Positions 45,055 to 55,904 of a stretch of 64,000 nucleotides of DNA are shown piece after piece. Each line of letters opens with the position of its first letter. Positions within the stretch are counted from its first letter, which is position 1. The position numbers and the translations under genes were made by a program. The stretch lies in contig JAJKFL010000004.1 of the NCBI GenBank assembly GCA_021186555.1, positions 10,112,001 to 10,176,000 on the forward strand, read 5' to 3'. The notes beneath the pieces are model-generated. The model was given only the letters and a program-made list of their open reading frames with translations. It was not told the DNA's origin and did no database searches. This DNA is from Reticulitermes speratus. Its lineage: Eukaryota > Arthropoda > Insecta > Blattodea > Rhinotermitidae.

Positions 45055-45727
45055 GTACCAAATATAACGAATATTCAATTCAATTAAAGTAACAGTACAA
45101 ATTACGTTCTGTTAGCTTCATAAGACTGGATATAGCATCTGTTATTACATGCTTAAGTTTGAAACTGAATACATTACCAGCAACAGTTTATATTTTGAGA
45201 TTTGAGGTTCTGACAGATGTGCTGATGAAAATTCAACTGTTTGGGGTGTTATATGCCATTTTGACTGGTAAATACAAGAAATTAAAGAAAAGTAACAAGC
45301 ACTTTGATGCCAAGAACTTCCTTCTGACTTCTGTGTGTACATGACACATGGATGCCAGGTGATACACATCACACCTCCGTGTAGTCATCACTGACATTTA
45401 AACATTTGTCCCACTATGGTACCAAGGCTTGTATCCTGGTCTGGAAGAAAATGGTGTGAAGCATCTGTAGAGAGGAGGTGACGGCTTGGGTTGTGTTGGT
45501 TTCACTAGCCAGCCAAATGCTCCTGAAGGGGTCCAAAGAGATGGAAAACATTGGGCACCATACTGCCAACCAGACTTGCGACTGATCATTGCACTTTGGC
45601 TGGGAGGTCATGAGCCACCTTCTCAACAGTCCCAATCTTGTGCCCAGTGATTTACATCACATTGGACTCGTTAAGCAGCAGCTGGCTGGCAAGTGATTTG
45701 CAACAGATGCAGATGTGAAGTAAGATC

Positions 45728-46558
45728 TTACCTAATGGCTACAGATACTTGACACTGATCTGCATTAACTCTGGTATCGATATATTCTTTGGACTGGTCA
45801 ACCTCCTGTCTAAGATTATTAACTTCCAACTCTGTCTGATTTTGGTGGTCATTTACGCTAGCTAACATAGACTGTGAACTAGTCAACACCTCTTTCCCTT
45901 GTATCTCTAGCTCCTTCCTGGTCTGTACAATGTGTGCATTCATTCTCTCATTCATACGCTCACATGATTTATCAACTGAAGTTCTTAAATTAGTAATTTT
46001 ACTTTCAGTATCATTTCTCAAACTGTCAACTTTGTCTGATACAAACTGAATTCCTGACTGCAATTTGCTGTCAAATTCTTCCCTAAGTTTAGCATTTGCA
46101 GATTCAAAACGTTCAATTAAACTAGCAGCAAATTTTTCGTTTTCCTCTTTTAACTCCCTTTTCAAACTTCCTACAGCAGATGTTAATTTTGCATTAAGTA
46201 ACTCAATCTGCTTATTGCTTTCAGCTGTAAGTCTAGCTTCTAAAGCTGCAGTTTGTTTAATTCCCTCGGACTGAATAGCAGCCATTACAGTCTGAAGCAT
46301 GTCCTGGATTTGATTTGCCGAAATATTAGTTGACTCTACATTTACATTGACATTACTATTTATAATTTCCTTAACAGTTGGCAAGAAATCTGAATTTCCT
46401 TCAATCATTTCGGTCACAGGATTCTCCCTGACTGTAATGTCATCTTCAAAATCAAAACAAGTTGAATTATCAGCTTCCCTATCTACATTTTGTGCGCTGC
46501 CTGCATCACTACCCATAGAACTGATTCTACTTGCACTACGAAGCCATCTGTCTGCCAT
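45728..46558 (-). pseudogene. Truncated gag, unit 4 (276 codons)
   Basis: Same predicted product as the copies in units 2 and 3. The LTR at 47211-47865 lies upstream. That three copies have kept the same open frame reflects recent origin, and selection cannot be inferred from it. Confidence 0.75.
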
Positions 46559-47210
46559 ATTGAAAGTATTTATTGTGAATGTGTTCTAAGTCACTGATAT
46601 CAATTGCCGTAACTTACTATGATTGCTGGTAATTGTGTTGACGAGCAGGTACTTCCCCCTTCACTGGGTAATTCCTTCCGGTCGCGGTTGCCTCGTCGTT
46701 TCCCGTCGTATCCGCAATAATGTAGGTTTACCGATGCACTTGTCACACCCGACACACGCTTATACTTCCCGTAGCTCTTGAACACACTGCTGCTGAGTTG
46801 CCGTGTTCCGTCTTCTGTATGCAGACTCCTAGGTGTTGGGTTCGACTCTCGGCTGGGTCGGACGTTTCGGTAATACCAGGTTCTCTTATTCAGATGAGTG
46901 TCTCAGTCCTCTGCTTCTCGGTCTTCCTCCGACGTGTCTTCCCCTTATTCGCCTGATGACCTTGGCTTCACAGTGTGATATCTTCTTTCCTCAGGATAGC
47001 TTGCACCTCATGGATTGTTCGGTCCTTTATTTTTCACTTTTCAGATTTTCGCGCTCCGTGCTCGAGCAGTCTTAATTTTCACTTGCTAGCACTAAGATTA
47101 TCATGTCTCCTGTTACCACACGGATAGTCGCGTCCCGCGGTTAGGCAAACACAGCTTATTAATTCAATCACTCGGATTATCGAGCCCCGCGGTTGGGCAG
47201 CCAAAAACTC

Positions 47211-47865
47211 TATAACCGGCCGACTCTCTCCTACTCAGTCAATAGAGCAAACTCTTTGTTTCAGGGAATGCAAGTGGTCCTAGTGATAAAATTGCTAATT
47301 GAAATCGAATACATATTCTTTACTATTATTATTTGTTTAAGTACAACAGAGTCTTGTTTGATCTTTATGAACACGGCACTGAACCGCCCGTGTCTGAAGC
47401 TAGGACGCTACTCTTGGCTTGGGCACGCACTCTCTAGCACCCTGGTTCGAAATTCATCCCCCCTTGGATTTTCCTACTTCTTCCCATTGGCTAACTCTGC
47501 CCTAATTCTGTAATCTAAAAATCTGCCTGTGTGGACCCTGTCGCATCCCTAACGAACCAACTGTATTTTTCTGTAGTCAACACCCACACGTTGAAATATG
47601 AGGGTCAAAATCTGTCACAGTATCGAATTTCTAAGACTTTGGAGTTTGCTAAAATCCCATTAATTTTGACAGTGACAAAGTGCGACAAGTACTGCCCCCC
47701 CTTCGCTTTGCCCTGCCTGTCCACTGTCCACACTTCTGGCGTCCAGATGTTACTACTGACCTACCATGTCCTGTTTTAATAAAATCCCTCAAACCAAACT
47801 AACTACTCACGCTTGCAATCAAATATAAATTTTAAATATCAAAATTAATAAGTGCAACGATTACA
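47211..47865 (-). repeat. LTR copy in unit 4
   Basis: Same flanks as unit 1. Has GGGAATGCAAG like unit 2, where units 1 and 3 have GGGAATATAAG. Confidence 0.95.
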
Positions 47866-48219
47866 GTATATTAATTTTTGTTTTGCTTCAAATTAAAAAT
47901 GTATTCATACCTCAGTATGCCTGTCTGTTAACAAACTTACTGCCAAACAGTTTCTGTATGCCTCTTGTATATTTTGTGTCCAACTTGTTTATTCCTGAAA
48001 CATCCTTCCGGTAAATTTTATGCATGTAGCATGATAGCATGATGGCATGTCAGAATTGGGCATAAATTTGTCTTACTCCTGCATCATCATCATCATAATC
48101 ATCCTTGTGACTTCCTCAAGGTGAGGATAAATTATTATTCATGTTATATTAGTACTACAAAAGTAAATATAAATTCAGCACCTGTCTGTCTTCAGTAGTA
48201 ATTTGTATTTATTTTTCAG

Positions 48220-48318
48220 ACAGCATCAGATATCAAAACTCTGTTGAGGATAGGGGGCCTCGACCGAAGCGACCGCGTTTGGAAGATTCATCCATGAGAT
48301 ATCCAAAACTTGTTCCAG
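48220..48318 (+). CDS. EndoU gene exon 2, copy 4
   Basis: Identical 99-nt exon with the same splice borders, in unit 4. Splicing to the exon at 55905 makes the junction codon GGT (Gly). Confidence 0.6.
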
Positions 48319-48668
48319 GTACCAAATATAACGAATACTCAATTCAATTAAAGTAACAGTACAAATTACGTTCTGTTAGCTTCATAAGACTGGATATAGC
48401 ATCTGTTATTACATGCTTAAGTTTGAAACTGAATACATTACCAGCAACAGTTTATATTTTGAGATTTGAGGTTCTGACAGATGTGCTGATGAAAATTCAA
48501 CTGTTTGGGGTGTTATATGCCATTTTGACTGGTAAATACAAGAAATTAAAGAAAAGTAACAAGCACTTTGATGCCAAGAACTTCCTTCTGACTTCTGTGT
48601 GTACATGACACATGGATACCAGGTGATACACATCACACCTCCGTGTAGTCATCACTGACATTTAAACA

Positions 48669-49215
48669 TTTGTCCCACTATGGTACCAAGGCTTGTATCC
48701 TGGTCTGGAAGAAAATGGTGTGAAGCATCTGTAGAGAGGAGGTGACGGCTTGGGTTGTGTTGGTTTCACTAGCCAGCCAAATGCTCCTGAAGGGGTCCAA
48801 AGAGATGGAAAACATTGGGCACCATACTGCCAACCAGACTTGCGACTGATCATTGCACTTTGGCTGGAGGTCATGAGCCACCTTCTCAACAGTCCCAATC
48901 TTGTGCCCAGTGATTTACATCACATTGGACTCGTTAAGCAGCAGCTGGCTGGCAAGTGATTTGCAACAGATGCAGATGTGAAGTAAGATCTTACCTAATG
49001 GCTACAGATACTTGACACTGATCTCTTCTAAACTGTGATACAAGGCTTGGTGCCATATTGGGACAAGTGCTTTAATGTGTGGAATTCTGATGTATACCAT
49101 GTACAACCGTGTCGGAGTGAAAGTCAAAATAAAGTTCTCAGCATGAGAGTGTTTGTTACTTGATTTTGTGGAACTCTTGTAGTTTAGCAGTTGATATTGC
49201 ATTACGTCCCATTAG
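48669..49215 (+). mobile_element. Mariner transposase 3' remnant
   Basis: The plus strand keeps SHLLNSPNLVPSDLHHIGLV and KQQLAGK, matching the mariner YSPDLAPSD-FHLF block (third catalytic Asp) and LAGKRFATDADVK. Across the point where units 1-3 are cut it reads LDTDLF-T-IQGLVPYWDKCF, the mariner C terminus. Many stops show an old copy. It was present before the tandem amplification, because units 1-3 carry only its left part. Confidence 0.75.
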
Positions 49216-49521
49216 ACTTGAATATTCAATAGTGACAGTGGGTGTATAATTAAGATATGGTACACATAGTGTTGCCACACGTGAATGCTGTCACTGCAGG
49301 CTTCAATTTTATTTGGGGCAAGGAATTATGCTTATAGTTCTCTTTGTTCTTTGTGTGTAGGTAAAAGGATTCACTAGTACCTTAGTGTGATTAATTTATT
49401 TTCCATGACTCAAATTGAATTCCTTTTTTTCTTCATATTTTTGTTAAAATGTTTTGCATCATACTTGCACATATCTGCACCCTATCCTGGGCTAGATGAA
49501 TCCATTCCACACCCTCCCACC

Positions 49522-52094
49522 TAGGGTTCCCATAATATGTTTCAAGAAACCTGGGACATTTTCAGAAATCTCCACTAAAAACCAGAGACATTTGGAGAAA
49601 AAAGGGGACACATTTTAAAGATCAGATTTTCCACAGACAAGCTGCCACTTATACATACACAAGTGCATTAAGACCACTGCATAAGACCCTTTTGCAAATG
49701 TGCATTCATTAGGCCTATATTTTGATCTAACACCAAACAGCTGAAAAAATAAGTCATGCATTTGCAAAGCAGTATTAAATGGTATTAGGGAGGCAGACTG
49801 TATAGCACACATAAGCAGTGGCACATTGTCTGTGGAAGATTCACAAAATTTGCTGTTCATCATCACTAACATTTGTATTGTATATTTAAAAAACAGAAAA
49901 CAAAATATTATGGTGATATTATTACATTTACTTTTATTACAGCCTGTAACTTACTCCTCAGACAAGTACTCCATACATATGAAATATCTGTCTGAGGAAT
50001 TAATTTCTTCAAGGATGTTTTTCTTGTTTAAGATTAATTTATAAAATTGTACACAAGAAAGATGTGAAAAATGAGTTCTTGTTATGATCAAAACTCTCGC
50101 AGTTTCCAACTTCAGTCTCTTCTCATCTGACCATACAGCATTGATTAAAGGACATTCACATTCAATTGTAGCCTTCAAACACAGAATTGCAAATGAAAAT
50201 TAAACCAAACAACTAATGTTCTTTACACTTACACTTTTTTCCTCGAAATAATAGAAATAATCACTCCAATTGTGACCACAAGTGATGCCTGAATGCTTAT
50301 TCCATTCTTTTAACTTCCCGTCACATTATTTCTTCAGACATGAAACTTTGTCAAACATTTCTTCTTCAACCACAGTAAAACTGTGACAACAGTTTTAGTG
50401 GAACAATGGTATTCTGAAACACAGTTCCAATTAGGCACCTTCTTCAAGCTGATCCAGTCCATACCTTAGACAGGTGCAAGAAATGGAATACACCATTCTT
50501 GTATATACTCCATACAAGTTTCTTAGAAATTATCACAGTAGGTTTTGAGTTTTTCAAATGTTAATTGAACCTCTTCCGCTAATTCTTTTTGCTTATCTTG
50601 CACAATAGATGTAAAAAAACTCTCAGATTTTCTGTGCTCTTAATTTCAGCAACAGTTTATATGTTTCACTTTTACTTGAAGTATAAATGTGCTTTGCTTT
50701 CCAATATTCTGAATGGTACATGAAAAAATTCTTAGCTAATTGGCAAGGAAATGAAGGATGGTAATTACAAAGATATTTTCAAAAAAATTCTTAAGGATAA
50801 CAGGATACTTTTCAAGGGAAAGGAGGTAGGCTTTCAGTGTTTGGTAAGAGTATTAACCACCTAGTCTTGCTGTGTTCTAGGATAGTTGTATATTCTGTTT
50901 CTGTGAATTCACAGGATTTCAGGGCTTCAACATGTTACACCATAAATGTGAATGTGTTGGCAGATTTTTACTATGACTGATTGAATATCAATTGGTAAGC
51001 AGTCAGAAGCTCTTTGAAGAGTGTTTGCACATTATGAGCAGAACATCCAACACCAATCAAATTGTCGGCTGTTTTTTCTTGCAACTTGTGGTACAAATTA
51101 TTCTTTGCTTTCCCTTTCTTATCTCCAAAAGTCATATGTGTTGTCTGCAGAAATTGCTATCACTTTGTCATGAAGTTCAAACTTCTTAAAGAATTCCAGC
51201 ACATAAGAGGACAAAAGATTTGAAGTTTCTTCACCCAGGCTTTCTAACTCTAAGGCCTTCACCCTTACACATTTCTCAGGATGATAATATCTAATAAGAA
51301 ACAGGACCAGCTTCAAGTTCAAGTGATTTGAAGGATCAATCACAACTGAAATTAAATGAGCTTCTTTCAGATCATTCAGCACTTTTTTCATTGCAAATGG
51401 TGCCACAACATTTTTGATAATCACCTTGGTTTTGTCTGAGAGCATGTCAGTTTCTGCTTGAAAAGAGTTTTAACTACAGCTGTGGTGCAGACCATTGACT
51501 TAAAACTGTGATTGTGAACTGCTGTTTGAAGAGCTGAAATAGATTCTTGCACTGCTAAGTGCCCTTCCATTTCACCAAGAGTTTTTACCTGCAGATAACT
51601 GTTTATTGTGTTCTTTGCTGCACTGCTTTCCACAGCCATTTTATGTTTCTTTGGTTTCACATGGTTCACATTATCTGACCACTCTCCATGTGCAGTACAA
51701 AACTGTGTGCTACAAAGTGTGCATTCTGCATTTTCACCCTGTCCTGTGATGAACGGGAATTTACTTTTTATGCTGTCTTTAATAGAGCACCTTCTTTGTG
51801 GCATGATAATTCTGATGGCAATTGATAAACAACTCAACCAGTCATGTTTCACAAAGAACACATGCTATAGTTTCACAAAATTGTCAGCATTACCAAGCAA
51901 ATGCCTGATTGATTTCTGCCAACACACATTTGAGACCAAAGATAACAAACATTGAACTTGCTACAGACAATTGCATTATTGTAGTGATGCAAATAAGAAA
52001 ACTACCAAATCAAAAAGAAGGACATCTGCACATCCTTCTAAAAAAAAGTTCTCAGGACACAGGACATTTCTTTTAAAAACGGGATGAATGGGAA
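49522..52094 (-). mobile_element. hAT transposon remnant, 2.57 kb, 8-bp target duplication
   Basis: CTCCCACC occurs directly outside both ends (49514-49521 and 52095-52102), an 8-bp duplication typical of hAT. The inner ends carry GTTCCCAT and ATGGGAAC in inverted orientation. The minus strand between them holds a decayed hAT transposase. Two AGGACA/GGGACA-rich stretches near the ends look like subterminal sequence. Confidence 0.75.
49951..51861 (-). pseudogene. hAT transposase pseudogene
   Basis: From 5': a zinc-finger-like part with CTLCSTQFCTAHGEWSDNVN and HVKPKKHKM (51861-51421), then VHNHSFKSMVCTTAVVKTLF, then 51445-51119 with LKEAHLISVVIDPSNHLNLK and KVIAISADNTYDF (first catalytic Asp region). 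Further blocks lie in broken frames at 50550-51110, for example VGCSAHNV. The C-terminal end (50178-49951) reads NAVWSDEKRLKLETARVLII followed by THFSHLSCVQFYKLI, the hAT dimerisation tail. Stops and shifts are frequent. Confidence 0.75.
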
Positions 52095-52692
52095 CTCCCA
52101 CCATATTTCTTTAGGATCCTTCTTAACAGTACCTTACCATCTCTGCTTTTTCCATCCAGGAGGTCTCTTCTCTTGGGGTTTTCCATCCAAAATTTTGTAT
52201 GCATTGTATAAAAATGCTGCCTTCAAGCTAACAGATAGTGTATTCAGATCTATTAACCAAGAAATGCATGTCGGAGGAATTTTCTGTGATGTGGAAAAGG
52301 CTTCTGACTGCATAATTGATGAAATGTTGTTAACTAAATTACATTTATATAGCATTCAGGGAATGTGGGCAAATTGGTTCAGATTGTGTTTAACACAGAA
52401 AACAGAAAGTTGAAATAACAGCATCTAATTCAACTTAGAACGTTTTCTCCAACTGGGGTACATTAAAAGGTGGATTTCCCCAAGAGTCAGTTGTAGGGCC
52501 TTTACAGTTTCCCATGTACATAAATGACCTTCCCCTGAGAATAAATTTATTATCAGAACCCATAATATTTGCTGATGGTGTCATAATTTCTGGTAAAAAT
52601 GTTGATAATTTTTGTACAGTGTCAAACATAGTTGTCTCTCATATGAGTGGCTTGGTCCTAATAAGTTGGTCTTAATGTAGATAAAATCAATA

Positions 52693-53155
52693 GACAGCAA
52701 AACTCCGTAAATCTGACGTCTGATAATATGGAAATTTTGGTAATCTGACACGTGAGGAGAGTAGTTCCAAGGCCTGACGTTTTGCTTTTACCATAAATTG
52801 CTTTATCAATGAATGAAACAGGCAGTTCTCAGGTACATGTTCAAAAAAGGCCGCCAAGAGTGTCTGTACACCAGCCGGTAGTATCTCCTGACCCCTTTTC
52901 TCCTACTCCATCTACTTCTTCACCTATGAAGACTCCAGAAAACAAAGAGGACCCTGATGACCCTAAACCAGCAGATGAATGAGATATCCAGATGGAATAC
53001 TCCTCTGATTAGTTGTGCAGCTTAAGTATAGGAGCAATAACAAAAAATTACCTGCAAGAAGTTAGGTCACTATAGGTACTGTCGGATATTCCAGGATATT
53101 TAATAATTCAGCACCCGTCTAGTCCCATGTGAGTTGGATTAATGGAATTTTGCTC
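52693..53155. mobile_element. Nested MITE, about 463 bp, TA target
   Basis: The left end GACAGCAAAACTCCGTAAAT and right end GGATTAATGGAATTTTGCTC are imperfect inverted copies flanked by TA. A plus-strand stretch, PPRVSVHQPVVSPDPFSPTP and then an acidic DPDDPKPADE, may be the C-terminal end of a pogo/Tigger transposase. It interrupts the LINE between two adjacent coding segments, so it is younger than the LINE. Confidence 0.55.
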
Positions 53156-53195
53156 TATTAGAATTTATAGTAAAAAATTATTTGCTATAAATTTT

Positions 53196-53240
53196 ACTGC
53201 ACAGTGTGGCAAATTATAATTTGTCACTCTGTGCAGTAAG
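53196..53240. repeat. Short palindrome
   Basis: ACTGCACAGTGTGGCAAATT and AATTTGTCACTCTGTGCAGT face each other across a few bases, with two mismatches. Confidence 0.75.
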
Positions 53241-53830
53241 TGTTTGTTATAAAGAAAAGTATGTAGAAGAAATGCTAAATAACAAAATTTTTTGTTTTAC
53301 AAACTGATAACCACATAAATTGGAAGAATGATATAGATTAAATGTGGAACATGTTTTGAAATTAGGTGGATGTTCTGTATCAGCAACAGTAACACTATCA
53401 AATCAATTTATTTCACTTGTTTTCACTCTGCACTGAGGTAGGGAATAATTTGGAGGGGTAATTTGTCCAGCAGTGAAAATATATTAACTTTAAAAGAAAG
53501 TTTTTAGAATTATGGTTGTTACAAAATTGTAACATCATGTGGAAGTCCGCTGAAGAAATTAGAGATTTAACCTGTTCCATGCCATGAACTTATTTGTACA
53601 CAACAAAGAACATTTTCAAACAAATTCATCTGTACACAATATTCATACAAGGAATAAGCACATCTTGATAGACCAAATGCCAACCTTTTATGTTTTCAGA
53701 AAAGTATATTCTGTGCTGGCATCAAAATTTTCAACAGTTTACCACTTATTCTGACAAGTCTTTGGATTGAAAGGCACAATTTAGAGTAGCTTTATGCAGG
53801 AATGTAAATGCACACTCCTTTTACACTGTT

Positions 53831-54204
53831 GGTGACTTTTTTATGTTTAAGAATGATTCCTAATAATGTGTGAAATCTTTATAGTGTCTTGTACTGTAAT
53901 AATTCTGTATATTTTGCTACTTTATATATTTTGTATGTTTATGACTTATTTCACATCATGTTGTTATTTTGGCAAACTTTTGGATCCATGGAATATATAT
54001 ACAGTATATAAGTGTTGTGATTGGTGGTATTTCTATTAAGGTTTTTTAGATCTTTAACAATGGGATGCACCAAAGATGGAAGCAGCGTTCCTTTCACATA
54101 TTGGGTCATATTCCCAAATGTCTTTACTTGAAATCATATACCAGAACTTTTTTTTTTTGTGAAATATCAGTATAAAATATAGAGATAGGAGTTATTTTTG
54201 AGGA
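53831..54204. other. Unassigned AT-rich DNA
   Basis: No gene or repeat border recognised. Confidence 0.35.
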
Positions 54205-54335
54205 TCCAGGTTTTTTGGGATGAGACACTACGTCAGTTGGCGAGTTCTTATTGACAATTGGAAGGCACAACACAACATCACATCCCAGAAGACCTAAATC
54301 CTTTGGAACACCGTTGTGAGAACCTCAAATCTCGC
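54205..54335. repeat. Fold-back element, TCTTCTGGGATGTGA family
   Basis: TTTTTTGGGATGAGACACTA on the left and ATCACATCCCAGAAGACCTA on the right are inverted. The outer right part GTTGTGAGAACCTCAAATCT also matches outer parts of the copies at 58640 and 63548. Confidence 0.55.
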
Positions 54336-54849
54336 AAAACTCAATCTTAATAGTGTCAGGAGAAGGCTACTCTTCAGTTAAAACACTACTGAGTTTTAGG
54401 ATTACCATCTTCAGGGATGTGACACTGTGTAGTTTGAAAGATAAGTAGGACCAATGCTTCAAAGGAACCTTCCATTTCCCAAATACATTTTATATAGAGG
54501 CTAAGTTGCTTTCAGGCGCTTTTAAAACCCTCACACATTTATTTAAATTTAAAAAGAAGTTGTGTGTTTTCTCTGTTAACATAATATGAAACAGTTTCAG
54601 TTGCATAAGCAGATGCATGCTTAACATTGTGCTACTCCTACACAACATGAATTGGATAATGGTCTCTACATAAGCAATGTTACTATCAGTGTGGCATGTT
54701 GCCAACACATCTGTATGTCACCTTGTTTTGAACTGTAGTTAAAAGTAACACAGTATTGGAAAGCTTCGGTAATTTTATATATACTTTTAATATGGGTAAA
54801 ATCAGAACTGACATTATTGTCAATTACAGGAAATTAGGCTGGCATATGC
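54336..54849. other. Unassigned; partial fold-back-like words
   Basis: CTTCAGGGATGTGACACTGT near 54410 resembles the fold-back arm, but no partner arm was seen. No gene recognised. Confidence 0.35.
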
Positions 54850-54965
54850 CAGTGACAGTTTCTTTCTTGAGAAGCTAACAGGCACTCAGGTACTCAAGAC
54901 ACTCCCCACTCATGAAAACTGACAGTTCATTAACATATTCACAGGACCCTGCACTGGTCCTTGTC
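54850..54965 (-). mobile_element. RTE-like LINE 3' tail
   Basis: The reverse complement contains GAGTGGGGAGTGTCTTGAGT then GCCTGTTAGCTTCTCAAGAA, matching the tail of the copies at 2025-2100 and 5570-5720. Confidence 0.6.
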
Positions 54966-55229
54966 CTGAGCCAATACAAGTACACAGGTGATATCTAGTT
55001 GCTGTAAAAGTAACATTAATATTTAATTTCATTTAATAAAAATAAGGGGACAATTAACAAAAGAAGACAGGGTTATGATCATGTATCAGACATGAATTAA
55101 TAAACACCAAGAAAATTATGTTATAAAGGACATTAAAGAAGATGAAACAATATCAGTTTTGAGATTGGGATGGGTTAACACCCTAAGCTGTTGGGAAAAA
55201 GGAGGTGAGGAAAAGGAGATAGTCTGACA

Positions 55230-55835
55230 CAAACAATTCTCATATCTGTTCTTCTTTGTGGCTGTGAAATACAGTTTCATAACTTGAGCGATGAGAAACA
55301 TAAATTTCAAGCATCTGAAAACAGAATGCTATGGAAAATAAGAGTAAATGGTGAATAAGAAAATCACATAATGAGGTACTGTATGAGTGACACAACTCAT
55401 GTGGTATTGTTAAGGAAATATGGATAGGAAAAAACTGAAATGTTTACACACTTCTACTGGAAAGACCTCCTGGAAAATGGCTACTTAAAAGAAATGAAAG
55501 GATAATATTAAAACAAATATGACTGGTTCAAGAATATGAAATGACTGGGATAGGATACAGTCGCACTTTGGAATCTTTGGGTTCTGTTAGGATGGTTAGT
55601 TAATTAATTAGCCAGTGAACTTTGTTGGCTGATATTAACATGGATCTTAAAGAGACAGGCTGGGAGGACATGGACTGGATTAACTTACTCAGGATAGGGA
55701 TAAGTGGAAGGCTGTTGTGAACACAGTAATGGACATTCAGGGTTCCATAAAATGTGCGGGATTTCTTGACTAGCTGAGGAACTGTTAGCTGCTCAAGATG
55801 GATACTGTTCTGCGTAGTTAATTAGTTAATTCATT
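55230..55835 (+). mobile_element. RTE-like LINE 3' fragment
   Basis: The first part is a heavily decayed ORF2 end (ICSSLWL-N-VS in place of the CGCETW block). From about 55625 it reads ADINMDLKETGWEDMDWINL LR, then the tail GGTTCCATAAAATGTGCGGG and GAACTGTTAGCTGCTCAAGA. It ends about 70 bp before the EndoU exon acceptor. Confidence 0.65.
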
Positions 55836-55904
55836 TGCTAGTGACCTCGTTTTTGTAATGCTTTAAGCAGATGTACCTTAACTCTGTCAGTATTTTGTAA
55901 TCAG

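Larger units (their letters stand above)
42499..45761. repeat. Tandem unit 3, 3263 bp
   Basis: Same content; closest to unit 2. Private differences include GACATTTCGG near 43600 and one C fewer in the GGCCCCC run near 44432. Confidence 0.95.
45762..49024. repeat. Tandem unit 4, 3263 bp
   Basis: Same content. Its right edge is continuous with the rest of the mariner remnant (CTTCTAAACTGTG). It shares CACTTTTCAG, GCTGCTGAG, CGAATACTC and GGATACC with unit 1 in the non-gag part. Confidence 0.95.
52160..53830 (+). mobile_element. Non-LTR retrotransposon fragment, split by a MITE
   Basis: Before the MITE, the plus strand reads FRSINQEMHVGGIFCDVEKA (RT motif A region), then decayed motif B (KRWISPRVSCRAF) and motif C regions up to LNVDKIN. 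After the MITE it continues VKNYLLINFTAQCG, YKEKYVEEMLNNKIF, TDNHINWKNDID and, near 53760, KAQFRVALCRNVNAHSFYTV, the usual C-terminal block. The copy is 5'-truncated and full of stops. Confidence 0.7.

Noticed and set aside
29339..47779. Repeated plus-strand open frames inside and beside each LTR (79-106 and about 80 codons)
   Set aside because: They are antisense to the retrotransposon, have no domain, and recur only because the LTR and leader recur.
38619..48636. Repeated 61-75-codon frames on both strands after exon 2 in each unit
   Set aside because: They lie in intron and mariner-remnant sequence. Both strands are open at the same place and no domain is recognisable.
49615..49872. Second hAT C-terminal block (NVPLLMCAIQSASLIPF)
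   Set aside because: It lies downstream of the hAT dimerisation tail, where order would be wrong; the similarity is short and may be chance or a rearranged piece.
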